DNA from: DTKY01 sp037440765
GTDB taxonomy: Bacteria > Acidobacteriota > Terriglobia > Bryobacterales > Bryobacteraceae
Assembly: GCA_037440765.1 (NCBI GenBank)
Contig: JBBITL010000042.1
Span: 1-39,844, forward strand
Direction: 5' to 3'
Length of the DNA stretch: 39,844 nucleotides
Each line of letters opens with the position of its first letter. Position 1 is the first letter of the stretch. Of this stretch, positions 31,147 through 38,593 are shown one piece after another. The notes under the pieces were generated by a model. The model made no database searches. It saw only the letters and a program-made list of their open reading frames with translations, and had not been told where the DNA came from. The position numbers were made by a program, and so were the translations under genes.

Positions 31147-31210
31147 GATCTCTCGTTTCCCTGCTCCACCGGTCCCGCAAGGGCCCGACTGCGGCCCGGC
31201 GCAACTCACT

Positions 31211-32884
31211 CTACGCGCGGCGCTGCGGCGGCATGAGCGACACAAGTTTGTCGTCATGCATCGGGAGGCATTCGCTTACCGTATCGAACACCATGGTCTG
31301 CGGGTCCTGCGCCGTGTAGGGCTTGAACTCGAGGCCCGGCTGGCTGGGATTGCCCGTGCGGGCGAAGTTGATCCACGCCCGTGAGACCTTGTCCTGCAAG
31401 GCCAGCGCTTCCGGCAGGCCGCCGGTCGCTACGCGCAACTGGGGCTCGGCCACGTTGTGGAAGACAAAGGCGATCTCGGCGCAATGGAAGGCGGTGATGC
31501 CGCCGTTGACCGGCGCCTCGTAGGCGAAAATGTAGCTATATACGGGCGCCCTGCCCTTTTCGAGCTTGCGGGCGAGCTTCTGCCTGATTCCGGGCCGCGA
31601 GGAATGGGAGTAATAGAGGACGTCCTGAACCTTCTTCCGGGGGAAAGCCTTCCGGAACTCGGCGACGATCTCGTCCTTCTTGTCGCCGTACGCGGCGGCC
31701 AGATTGCCGTCAATCTCCTGCTGGCTCCATTCGTTCTTGCGGCCGTCGCCCCGGTGGAGTGTGCCGAAGTTCTCGCTGAAGACATGGCCGGTCATGAAGG
31801 GGATGTCGTGCGCCCAGTCGCACAGCTCGCGCAACACGTACTTGTCGTCGGCGATGACGCTCCAGCGGAGATTCTGCTGGCCGGTCGCCTTCGCTACCGA
31901 CTCGAGTGCGGCGTTGCCGGCAGCGAGCAACTGCTGGTAGGGAACCGCCCTGAGCTTGTCAACCTGGCTGCCGCTCAGGCCCAGGTTCTTGATGGTCGCG
32001 GCGGCGATCATCTGCTGTATCTTGATGCTCTCGGCGGGTCCTGTATCGCCGAAGTCCAGGCTGCCGCCGCTCTGTGCGACGACCTTGTGGAACAGGCCCT
32101 TGGCATCGGGCGTGAACATCATGCGGGCCACTTTGCCGCCGCCGCCGGACTGGCCGAAGATGGTGACGTTCGACGGGTCGCCGCCGAAGTTAGCGATGTT
32201 CTCCCGGACCCACTGGAGCGCGGCCACCAGGTCGGCCGTGCCGGTATAGCGCGAGCTGGCATACTCGGGGCCGTAGGCCGACAGGTCCAGCGTGCCCAGA
32301 ATGTTCAGCCGGTGATTCATGCTGACGGTCACGACGTCGCCGAACTCGCTCAGGTTCTTGCCGTCGTAGGCGTAGGATTCCATCGAGGAGCCGTTGGTGA
32401 ACCCGCCGCCGTGCATCCAGACCATGACCGGCTTGTTTGCCCCCGGTTCCAGGCTCTGGGTCCAGACGTTCAGCACCTGGCAGCGCTCGTTCTGGAGCCA
32501 GTAGCGGTGCGGGAAGACGAATTCGTCGATGCCGGGCTCTGTCATGGGCGGGATCGGGCACACGGGGCCCCAGGCCTGAGCGCTCTTGACGCCGTCCCAG
32601 GGCTTCACGGGCCTGGGCAGCTCAAAGCGCTCCGCCTCGGCATAGGGGATGCCCAGGAATGTGAATGTCTTGCCATCCCGGAAGCCGCGGAGCCTTCCCC
32701 CCTTCACCTGGACCGTCGGAGGTTGCAGGTTCGGGGCGGCTGCCCCCGCGTTCTGCTGCCCCGATCCGCACCCGGCCGGCAACGCGAACCCGGCCAGCGA
32801 GGCTCCTATCAAGCCGGCGCTGCTGCTTAGCAACTTCCGGCGGTCAATTGGACCCAGTAGTGTATGCAACTCATGATTGCCCAT
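31211..32884 (-). CDS. Tat-exported lipoprotein carboxylesterase (type B)
   Basis: A 557-residue alpha/beta hydrolase. The leader has a twin arginine (DRRKLL, 14-19), a hydrophobic stretch and a lipobox LPAGC with Cys39, so it should be a Tat-exported lipoprotein. Type B carboxylesterase features follow: FLGIPYAEAERF, the oxyanion hole HGGGFTNG, and LQWVRENIANFGGDPSNVTIFGQSGGG with nucleophile Ser246. The consensus there is GESAGG, so Glu is Gln and Ala is Gly. The His of FHCAEIAFVF is the likely base. GGGAG lies just upstream of the ATG at 32884. The substrate is unknown; plant or xenobiotic esters are typical for the family. Confidence 0.92.
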   Translation of the reverse strand: MGNHELHTLLGPIDRRKLLSSSAGLIGASLAGFALPAGCGSGQQNAGAAAPNLQPPTVQVKGGRLRGFRDGKTFTFLGIPYAEAERFELPRPVKPWDGVKSAQAWGPVCPIPPMTEPGIDEFVFPHRYWLQNERCQVLNVWTQSLEPGANKPVMVWMHGGGFTNGSSMESYAYDGKNLSEFGDVVTVSMNHRLNILGTLDLSAYGPEYASSRYTGTADLVAALQWVRENIANFGGDPSNVTIFGQSGGGGKVARMMFTPDAKGLFHKVVAQSGGSLDFGDTGPAESIKIQQMIAAATIKNLGLSGSQVDKLRAVPYQQLLAAGNAALESVAKATGQQNLRWSVIADDKYVLRELCDWAHDIPFMTGHVFSENFGTLHRGDGRKNEWSQQEIDGNLAAAYGDKKDEIVAEFRKAFPRKKVQDVLYYSHSSRPGIRQKLARKLEKGRAPVYSYIFAYEAPVNGGITAFHCAEIAFVFHNVAEPQLRVATGGLPEALALQDKVSRAWINFARTGNPSQPGLEFKPYTAQDPQTMVFDTVSECLPMHDDKLVSLMPPQRRA

Positions 32885-33204
32885 AATCTCCCTCTCGTAT
32901 GTAAGCTGCGCGCCTTGTCCCGAATCCCGACCCGGGCGGCGCCGCAACCAGCGATTGTACATCACCGCGCCGCCGGTTCAGCCGGTGTCGCGCGTTGCGG
33001 AATGATCCCGGAATCCTGGACGCGGGCGGCCGGATGGAGCCAGCGCGAAGACCGAGGGGGGCGGTGCAACTGCCTTCGAAGCGATGCTCCTCGCTGCCGG
33101 AATCATCAAGGCGGTCGGCAAGCAACGGCTGACCGTGCGCGCGGCGGGAACGCCCCGCAGCGAGGAACCCATGACCGGCTTCCTTTCCTGCCATCATAGA
33201 GCAC
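32885..33204. other. Divergent intergenic region without a recognisable gene
   Basis: These 320 bases lie between the divergent carboxylesterase and Asp-box genes. A TACAAT box on the minus strand at 32954-32959 could serve the esterase, with no -35. Open frames crossing the region (for example 32864-33199 plus) give translations rich in Arg, Pro and His with no family resemblance. Nothing else is seen. Confidence 0.6.
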
Positions 33205-34053
33205 ATGGTTGCCCGGTCCATGTTCACTGCGGCCCTTGCGTCGATGGCGGCGTCCGCTTGCGCTCAGCAGTTGCTGACCTACGCGGGTTCTCCGCTCCAG
33301 ATCGAGTACCCGTGCACGGCGGAAGACATGCTGTCCTCCGGTCTCCACTGCACGGCCGAGGACCCTTGCCGGGTGTACCTGGAGCTTGCGGCGCTTGAAC
33401 CCGTGGGCGCCCGGCTCTTTGTCGCCGGCAACCTCCACACCGGCTCCGTAACGCTCCAGTCCGTGCTGCTGGCGAGCGCGGACGCGGGCAGGACATGGAG
33501 CGAGCCGGCCGGACGGGTCCGTGGCGCATCGCTCGAGCACATCAAGTTCTTCGACTACGAGACGGGCTGGGTCGCCGGACAGTTGCTGCTGCCGCTGCCG
33601 CGCGACCCTTTTCTGCTGCTGACTACGGACGGGGGCGCCACCTGGCGGCGGCGGCCCGTGTTCTCCGAGAGCCGCCACGGCGCCATTGAGATGCTGCGGT
33701 TCGATTCGCGCACGGATGGGACGGCCTGGATCGATCGCACGCAATCCGGCGAGTCCGGCGCGCTGTTCGAGCGATACGAGTCCACCACGGGTGGAGAAAG
33801 CTGGGTGCTGCGTGAGGCCGTGGGCCGCCGTCCGCCCGGCCTGGCGGGCGCGGCTCGTGCCGAAACCGGCTGGCGGCTCCGCGCCGACCAGGCGACGCAA
33901 TCCTACCGCGTGGAACGGAGCGGTCCGGGCGGATGGCAGCTGGCCGCCGCCTTCTCCATCCTCTCTGGTGAATGCCGCCCGGCGCCGGCCCCCCTGCCGG
34001 AGGCGCCGCCGGAGCCCGCCCCCGTCCCTGAGCCTCCCAGAAAGAAGAAGTAG
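33205..34053 (+). CDS. Secreted Asp-box (BNR-like) repeat protein, unknown
   Basis: A 282-residue exported protein with a signal peptide (SMFTAALASMAASACA). At least three Asp-box-like motifs are visible: SADAGRTW, TTDGGATW and the degenerate STTGGESW. These are beta-hairpin turns found in sialidase, Ycf48-like and other beta-propellers. The spacing of roughly 45-60 residues fits propeller blades, although the protein is too short for a full seven-bladed one. Cys37, Cys49 and Cys55 region (YPCTAEDM; HCTAEDPC) could form disulfides. The tail is Pro/Glu-rich and ends in three Lys. The ATG at 33205 could instead be the ATG at 33220. The role is unknown. Confidence 0.7.
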   Translation: MVARSMFTAALASMAASACAQQLLTYAGSPLQIEYPCTAEDMLSSGLHCTAEDPCRVYLELAALEPVGARLFVAGNLHTGSVTLQSVLLASADAGRTWSEPAGRVRGASLEHIKFFDYETGWVAGQLLLPLPRDPFLLLTTDGGATWRRRPVFSESRHGAIEMLRFDSRTDGTAWIDRTQSGESGALFERYESTTGGESWVLREAVGRRPPGLAGAARAETGWRLRADQATQSYRVERSGPGGWQLAAAFSILSGECRPAPAPLPEAPPEPAPVPEPPRKKK

Positions 34054-34131
34054 GCGGGAGCGACCGCTGCGCCGCGATCGGTTATGATATGAGATCGCGC
34101 CCGCCGCGGAGAAGCCGGCGCAGGGATCTTA

Positions 34132-34512
34132 GTGCACCATCAGAAGCCGCTTCACTTCAGCCTCCGGCAGTCTGTAGCTCTGGTGTTTCTTTGCACCCTG
34201 TTCGGCGCCGCCGCCCAGGTCCTGATCAAGCACGGGGCCGGCGGCCTCACAAGCGGCAGCCCCCTAGAGATGATCACCAGCCTGCCGCTGGTCTCCGGCT
34301 ATGGGCTGTACGGGATCAGCACCATGCTCTTGGTCCTGGCCCTTCGCGACGGAGAACTCTCGATCCTGTACCCGATCATCTCGCTCACCTACGTCTGGGT
34401 TACGATCCTGTCTATTTACTTCTTTCGGGAGACGATCAACCTGTACAAGATACTCGGCGTGGCGGTGGTGGTGGCCGGCGTCGCCATCATTGGGAAGGCG
34501 GACCGGCGGTGA
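34132..34512 (+). CDS. Four-helix DMT/SMR-like membrane protein, subunit A
   Basis: A 126-residue protein with four membrane helices, of the EamA/SMR-like drug-metabolite transporter group and near ArnE/ArnF in style. TM1 VALVFLCTLFGAAAQVLIKHGA lacks the proton-binding Glu of EmrE-type pumps. DGELSILYPIISLTYVWVTI and a final ILGVAVVVAGVAIIG are family-like. Basic residues fall mainly at the N-terminus, the middle loop and the C-terminus (KADRR), predicting N-in/C-in topology. GTG at 34132 has AGGGA about 7 bases upstream; a TATGAT box at 34083-34088 is a possible -10. The stop overlaps the next gene (GTGA). A lipid-linked sugar flippase subunit is one possibility. Confidence 0.8.
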   Translation: MHHQKPLHFSLRQSVALVFLCTLFGAAAQVLIKHGAGGLTSGSPLEMITSLPLVSGYGLYGISTMLLVLALRDGELSILYPIISLTYVWVTILSIYFFRETINLYKILGVAVVVAGVAIIGKADRR

Positions 34513-34862
34513 GGACTCCCCTTTCGTCGATGCTGCTGGTCTTCGTGGCCGCTGTTCTCGGCTCATTCGGCGCGGTGTTCCTGAAATCCGGCGCGGGAAG
34601 GCTGCACAGGCAGATCCGGACTTTGTTGTTCAACTGGCGGCTGGCGCTCGGCGTCGCCTTCTACCTGCTTTCCTCGTTCTTTTTCGTGCTGGGAGTCAGA
34701 AAGGGTGAGCTGACGATCCTGTACCCCATGGTTTCGCTGGGGTATGTGTTCACGCTGTTGTGGTCGCGGCTCTTTTTCCGCGAGCGGATCACGCGCAACA
34801 AGTTCGTGGGGATCGGGCTGGTGGTGATCGGTGTCGTGCTTCTCAGCCTGGGCAGCCGGTAG
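34509..34862 (+). CDS. Four-helix DMT/SMR-like membrane protein, subunit B
   Basis: A 117-residue paralogue of the preceding protein, sharing the pattern FGAVFLKSGAG and KGELTILYPMVSLGYVFTLLW. It has four helices. The loop after TM1 is strongly basic (LHRQIRTLLFNWR) and so is the loop after TM3 (RERITRNK), predicting both loops inside and N-out/C-out topology, opposite to its partner. Coupled translation through GTGA and opposite topology point to an antiparallel heterodimer, as in EbrAB-type SMR pairs. It ends 8 bases before the convergent CCA-enzyme gene. The substrate is unknown. Confidence 0.82.
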   Translation: MRTPLSSMLLVFVAAVLGSFGAVFLKSGAGRLHRQIRTLLFNWRLALGVAFYLLSSFFFVLGVRKGELTILYPMVSLGYVFTLLWSRLFFRERITRNKFVGIGLVVIGVVLLSLGSR

Positions 34863-34870
34863 CCCTGGCT

Positions 34871-36196
34871 CTATCTTGCGCGCGCGTGCCCGGCCACCGG
34901 GCCACTCTTGGGAGGCGGAACGGGCGCCTCCGCGGCCGCCGCCGGCGCCTGAGGCTTCCTGGCCCGCGCGTCCAGGCGCGCCAATATGAGCTCCTCCCTG
35001 AGTTTGTTGAACCTGGGGGTCCCCGGCTCGGCGCCCGCGGCCGCCACCTGGCGCTCGCCTATTTCCTCCGCGGCTGGCAGGTACTTCTGAAGGTAATTGC
35101 GGATCCTGTCGTGAACCTGCCGGTGACCGCTGGTCAGGTAGAGGTAGAGTGTCTGCTCCCCCGGCGCGCGCACAAGAGCCTTGTACACGTGGGAGGGCTT
35201 GGTGACTCGGACGGATCTCAATTCCCGCTCCAGTTTCCTGGAGTCTGCCTGGAGCTTCGCGACCAGGCCCAGTTCCTGTTTGCTGATCGCCGTCAGCTTG
35301 GCGAAGCCCGCCTTCTCGGCGGGCGTCAGCTTCTCGGTCAGAAGGAACAGGAGGAGCGGGAGGTTGTTGACCGGGAATTCCACCCCGTCCGGCAGCAACT
35401 GCCGGGCCTTCTGCAACCGGGCGAACCCGGCGTGGCCTGTCTTCTGACAGGCGCTGGGCGGCAGGAAAAGCGTCAGCAGATTCTCGGCCGAGTAGGCGGC
35501 CAGCACGTCGGCCGGGTGCGCCTCGTTGGCGATTTCCGCCAGTTCCTGAAACAGGCGCCTGGGAGGAATGAGTTTCTCCAGTTCCTCCAGGCGCACGTTC
35601 TCGTACTGCTGCGCCGTCCGCTCCTCCAGGGTGAGGCCGAATCGCACGCGGAACCTGAGCATGCGCACGATTCGTCCGGGGTCGTCATAGAGTACTCTTC
35701 CGTGGACGGCGCGGAGCTCCTTGCGTTCCAGGTCGGCCAGCCCGTTGGTCGGGTCCAGCAGGAGGCCGCGCGAGGCCTGGTTCAGCGACAGCGCCATGGC
35801 GTTGATGGTGAAATCGCGGGAGAGGAGGTCCTCGTGAATGGTCCCGGCGGTTACCACGGGCGGGCCGCCGATCCTGGGGTAGCGCTCCTGCCTTGCCATG
35901 GCGATCTCGGCCGTGGTCCCGCCGCGGAACAGCAGGTGCGCCGCGCGGCGGCGTTCGTCCACCGACACCACTTTAGCGTCCGCCTTCTCCGTAACGGCCC
36001 GGGCCAGCTTGAGGGCATTGCCCTCTACCGTGAAGTCCAGGTCCCGGATGGGGAATCCTCCCAGCATGTCCCTGACGGCTCCTCCGGTCAGGAAGAGGTT
36101 CACGTTGGCCCGGGCCGCCGCCGCCTCGACGTCCGAAACCACACGGTTCTGGCTGGCGCCAAGGTGGCTCTCCAGCATGAACATGTAGTCGCTCAT
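34871..36196 (-). CDS. CCA tRNA nucleotidyltransferase / poly(A) polymerase family
   Basis: A 441-residue class II nucleotidyltransferase acting on RNA 3' ends. The head domain has GGAVRD at 38-43 and the catalytic DLD at 52-54, followed by the family's RDFTINAMAL and FDDPGRIVRMLRFRVRFGL-like stretch (here YDDPGRIVRMLRF). The RNA-binding helices come next. The last 60 residues are Ala/Pro-rich and basic. Whether it adds CCA, only part of it, or poly(A) cannot be decided from motifs seen by eye. It lies 39 bases after xerD on the same strand, probably in one operon. No clear ribosome site precedes the ATG. Confidence 0.92.
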   Translation of the reverse strand: MSDYMFMLESHLGASQNRVVSDVEAAAARANVNLFLTGGAVRDMLGGFPIRDLDFTVEGNALKLARAVTEKADAKVVSVDERRRAAHLLFRGGTTAEIAMARQERYPRIGGPPVVTAGTIHEDLLSRDFTINAMALSLNQASRGLLLDPTNGLADLERKELRAVHGRVLYDDPGRIVRMLRFRVRFGLTLEERTAQQYENVRLEELEKLIPPRRLFQELAEIANEAHPADVLAAYSAENLLTLFLPPSACQKTGHAGFARLQKARQLLPDGVEFPVNNLPLLLFLLTEKLTPAEKAGFAKLTAISKQELGLVAKLQADSRKLERELRSVRVTKPSHVYKALVRAPGEQTLYLYLTSGHRQVHDRIRNYLQKYLPAAEEIGERQVAAAGAEPGTPRFNKLREELILARLDARARKPQAPAAAAEAPVPPPKSGPVAGHARAR

Positions 36197-36235
36197 GGCA
36201 ATCGCTCTCGCTGCTCTCTCATCCTCTCCGCCCGG

Positions 36236-37132
36236 CTAGGCCCGCGGATGGTGCTCGTCCACCGTCTTTTTCAACCTCGACCGCAGAACATGGGTATAAA
36301 CCTGGGTGGTCGATATGTCGCTGTGCCCCAGCATGCTCTGCACGCTCCGCAGGTCCGCTCCCCCTTCCAGCAGATGGGTGGCGAATGTATGCCGGATGAC
36401 GTGTGGGGTCAGGCCGTGGAATATGCCGGCTCGCTTGCCGTGCAGACCAAGGAGTTTCCAGAAACCCTGGCGAGAGAGCCCTCCTCCCCTTGAAGTGACG
36501 AACAGGTAACGGCTTCCGCCCCCTTTGAGCAACAGCGGGCGGCTCCGGCTCAGGTAGTCGCGCACCGCGGCCAGCGCCGTCTTCCCGACCGGGACGATCC
36601 TCTGCTTGCCTCCCTTTCCGGTCACGCGCACCACCCCCAGCTCGAGGTTCACGTCCGACAGCTCCAGCCCGCACAACTCGGAAACGCGCAGCCCCGCCGC
36701 GTACAAAACCTCGAGCATGGCCCGGTCCCGCACCCCGGTTGGCTTGCCCGCCGGAGGCGCCCCCGACAACCTTGTCATCTGTTCTAAAGTCAGGTACTTA
36801 GGCAGCGTCGTCCACTGCTTGGGGGAGGCCAGCCCGGCGGCGGGGTCGCTGTCCAGGGCGCCCTCCCGCATCAAAAATGTGAAATAACTGCGCAGCGTAG
36901 TTAAGTGTCGGGCAATCGAACGGCTGGCCAGACCGGCCCGGTAGAGTGAGTCCAGGTAGCGCGCGAGCGCCTCGGCAGGGGGGCGTTCTCCCTCGGGTCC
37001 GTCAAGAAATGAACGGCACCTGGCCAGGTCCCGGCGGTAGGCGGCCAGCGAATTCGCGGCTAAGCCCTTCTCCACGCGGCAGTAATCGAGAAAATCATCG
37101 TGCCTCGCCAAAAGGGATGCGGCGCTCTGCAT
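36236..37132 (-). CDS. xerD: Tyrosine recombinase XerD
   Basis: A 298-residue site-specific recombinase that resolves chromosome dimers at dif with XerC. The SAM-like core-binding domain is at about 10-90 (FLDYCRVEKGLAANSLAAY). Catalytic residues are all present: Arg149 (AGLRVSEL), Lys173 (GKGGK), His244 and Arg247 (HVIRH), His270 (LGHSD) and Tyr279 (VYTHV). Length is that of E. coli XerD. No integrase partner genes or att-like repeats are nearby, so it reads as the housekeeping enzyme. TATCAT ends 7 bases before the ATG, with TTCAAA 17 bases further up, suggesting a leaderless message. Confidence 0.95.
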   Translation of the reverse strand: MQSAASLLARHDDFLDYCRVEKGLAANSLAAYRRDLARCRSFLDGPEGERPPAEALARYLDSLYRAGLASRSIARHLTTLRSYFTFLMREGALDSDPAAGLASPKQWTTLPKYLTLEQMTRLSGAPPAGKPTGVRDRAMLEVLYAAGLRVSELCGLELSDVNLELGVVRVTGKGGKQRIVPVGKTALAAVRDYLSRSRPLLLKGGGSRYLFVTSRGGGLSRQGFWKLLGLHGKRAGIFHGLTPHVIRHTFATHLLEGGADLRSVQSMLGHSDISTTQVYTHVLRSRLKKTVDEHHPRA

Positions 37133-37139
37133 CGTGCCA

Positions 37140-37168
37140 ATGATACAATACCTCCGAAATTGTTTGAA
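37140..37168 (-). promoter_or_regulatory. Candidate promoter of xerD, leaderless arrangement
   Basis: On the minus strand TTCAAA (37163-37168), a 17-base spacer and TATCAT (37140-37145), then 7 bases to the ATG at 37132. A GGAGG lies too far upstream (about 17 bases) to be the ribosome site. Confidence 0.5.
37141..37149 (+). promoter_or_regulatory. Extended -10 promoter for the 37195 gene
   Basis: TGATACAAT fits TGN followed by a -10 hexamer (TACAAT, 37144-37149). The leader of about 39 bases carries AAGGAG at 37185-37190. It overlaps the xerD -10 box on the other strand, so the two genes may compete for polymerase. Confidence 0.5.
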
Positions 37169-37194
37169 AGCGAAACTGCAATAAAAGGAGCGCC

Positions 37195-37677
37195 TTGGCC
37201 GCCTCGACCAACAAGAAAGTCGTGATCCGGCGGTTTGAGCGGGAGCCGGTCACCGGCGTGGTCAACCCGCGGACCTTCGCGCAGCCGGGAGGCGTTGAGG
37301 TGCTCACCCAGGCCGGTGCGGTGGCGCTGGTCCCTTATAGTGAGATAAAAGCCGTTTGTTTTGTTAGGGATTTCGAGCCGGCCGGGAGCGTATCGGGCCC
37401 CCGGCTCTTCCATGCGCGCCCCAAGAGCGAGGGCCTCTGGGTGCGCATGCGCTTCCTGGATGACGAACTGATGGACGGCCTGCTCGCCAACAACCTGCTC
37501 CAATTGGAGCCGTTCGGGTTCACCATCGTCCCCCCGAACCCTTCTTCGAACAACCAGAGGGTGTTCGTCCCGCGCAGCGCCCTGGCTGAGTTCCATGTTC
37601 TCGGCGTGGTTGGCAGCCCGCTTCGCCAGCCGAGGCGCAAGCCCGTTTCCACGACACAACTGGAGATGTTCGAATAG
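37195..37677 (+). CDS. Conserved-looking protein of unknown function
   Basis: A 160-residue soluble protein with no signal peptide or membrane segment. The pattern is a small beta-rich domain (KKVVIRRFEREPVTGVVNP; GAVALVPYSEIKAVCFVRDF) followed by RPKSEGLWVRMRFLDDELMDGLLANNLL and GFTIVPPNPSSNNQRVFVPRSALAEFHVLGV. I recall similar sequences from Acidobacteria, but I cannot assign a family with certainty. The start is TTG at 37195 with AAGGAG 4 bases upstream. It is divergent from xerD and convergent with the 2H phosphoesterase. The KAVCFVRDF and PFGFTIVPPN segments look like conserved cores. Confidence 0.75.
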   Translation: MAASTNKKVVIRRFEREPVTGVVNPRTFAQPGGVEVLTQAGAVALVPYSEIKAVCFVRDFEPAGSVSGPRLFHARPKSEGLWVRMRFLDDELMDGLLANNLLQLEPFGFTIVPPNPSSNNQRVFVPRSALAEFHVLGVVGSPLRQPRRKPVSTTQLEMFE

Positions 37678-37687
37678 CCCGGCGGGA

Positions 37688-38242
37688 CTACCCCCCCAGG
37701 CCGTGCTCCTCCAGGTCGATCCAGGTGTTCAGGTTGGTGGCCTGCACGAACACCGCCCTGTCGACCTGGAACGAGCGCCGGTGGGGGCACGCGGCCCAGC
37801 GGTAGTAGGCGTGCTCAAAAACACCCGGCACCTGTGCCGGGCTGATTTGCTGCGCCAGGGTTAGGTGGGGGTGGTAAGGGTACGGCTCGTCGTAGGCGGC
37901 GGGGCCCGAGTTCAGGACCTCGTGGGCGCTCAGCATCTGGTCGAAGCCGCGCGTCACAGCAACGTAGACCACCGAAGAGATGGTGAAGATCTCGACCTCG
38001 CCTAGCTGAATCTCGAAAGGCCGGGTCTGTCGCAGGGTCCGGCGCACGTGCTCGTTGGCCTGGTCCGGGTCCTGCAAAGGTCGCGGCACCAGGTGCGTCA
38101 CGTGAGCCCGCAGGTTGCAGCCGGGCACCAGTTCCGCGCGGAGGTGGTCAACGAAGCCGGCCAGTGGCTCGGGGAGATAGGTCACCAGCGAGTACAGGTT
38201 GATGCGCTCCCCCTGGCGGGGATCGGAAGCCATGTTACCCAT
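37688..38242 (-). CDS. 2H phosphoesterase superfamily protein (LigT / 2'-5' RNA ligase type)
   Basis: A protein of about 184 residues with the two His-x-Thr motifs of 2H phosphoesterases: HVTH in NLRAHVTHLVPRP and HLTL in YHPHLTLAQQ, roughly 80 residues apart. Relatives open 2',3'-cyclic phosphates or 2'-5' linkages in RNA. No signal peptide. The start is uncertain: TTG 38254, ATG 38242 and ATG 38233 are all in frame. ATG 38242 follows the upstream gene's TAA stop with only one base between and is taken here. It is probably co-transcribed with the small gene upstream. Confidence 0.85.
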   Translation of the reverse strand: MGNMASDPRQGERINLYSLVTYLPEPLAGFVDHLRAELVPGCNLRAHVTHLVPRPLQDPDQANEHVRRTLRQTRPFEIQLGEVEIFTISSVVYVAVTRGFDQMLSAHEVLNSGPAAYDEPYPYHPHLTLAQQISPAQVPGVFEHAYYRWAACPHRRSFQVDRAVFVQATNLNTWIDLEEHGLGG

Positions 38243-38243
38243 G

Positions 38244-38528
38244 TTATTGGACAAGTGAGGCCTCGGCCGCCTGCCAGCGGGCCTCCTCGAAGCCTACGTA
38301 CTTGCAGATGGAGAGCGATCCGTCCTCGGTCTCAAGCAGGTCGCCCACAGACAGCGCATCCGGGGAGCCGCGCAGACTGCTCCAGGCGCCGTAGACGCCT
38401 GACGCATCCACCGTGCCGCCCTCCCGGTAATCTCTCCGCTTCACCGAAGTCACTCCGCTCGCGTGGGGAGCCGAACGGAACTGCTGCCGCTGGTGGTCTC
38501 TCAGCCGGTGGATCCGGTAAGTGGGCAT
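38244..38528 (-). CDS. Small protein of unknown function
   Basis: A 94-residue soluble protein beginning PTYRIHRLRDHQRQQFR and ending with a Trp- and Glu-containing helix (VGFEEARWQAAEASL). The central part YREGGTVDASGVYGAW and SVGDLLETEDGSLSICKYVG reads like a compact beta-rich domain. I do not recognise a named family; the composition and codon use are like the neighbours, and similar short proteins seem familiar from Acidobacteria. The ATG at 38528 has no strong ribosome site. It sits just before the 2H phosphoesterase gene and is divergent from the membrane-fusion protein gene. Confidence 0.65.
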   Translation of the reverse strand: MPTYRIHRLRDHQRQQFRSAPHASGVTSVKRRDYREGGTVDASGVYGAWSSLRGSPDALSVGDLLETEDGSLSICKYVGFEEARWQAAEASLVQ

Positions 38529-38593
38529 AGCACCATTTTCGCTGTTTTCTGGCACAATGGAGATCGCCGGGGCGGGTGGCGCCCGGCGCTGAC

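Noticed and set aside
32864..33199. Plus-strand open frame of 111 codons in the gap before the Asp-box gene
   Set aside because: No ribosome site, composition unlike neighbouring proteins, and it begins inside the divergent esterase gene.
34760..36493. Very long plus-strand open frame of 577 codons
   Set aside because: It lies antisense to the CCA-type enzyme and the 3' end of xerD, which have strong motifs. Its translation is Arg/Gly/Val-rich without any domain; long antisense frames are common in GC-rich DNA.
36236..37132. XerD-like recombinase as a sign of an integrated element
   Set aside because: The flanks are housekeeping genes, there are no repeats, phage or transfer genes, and the protein has normal XerD length and motifs.
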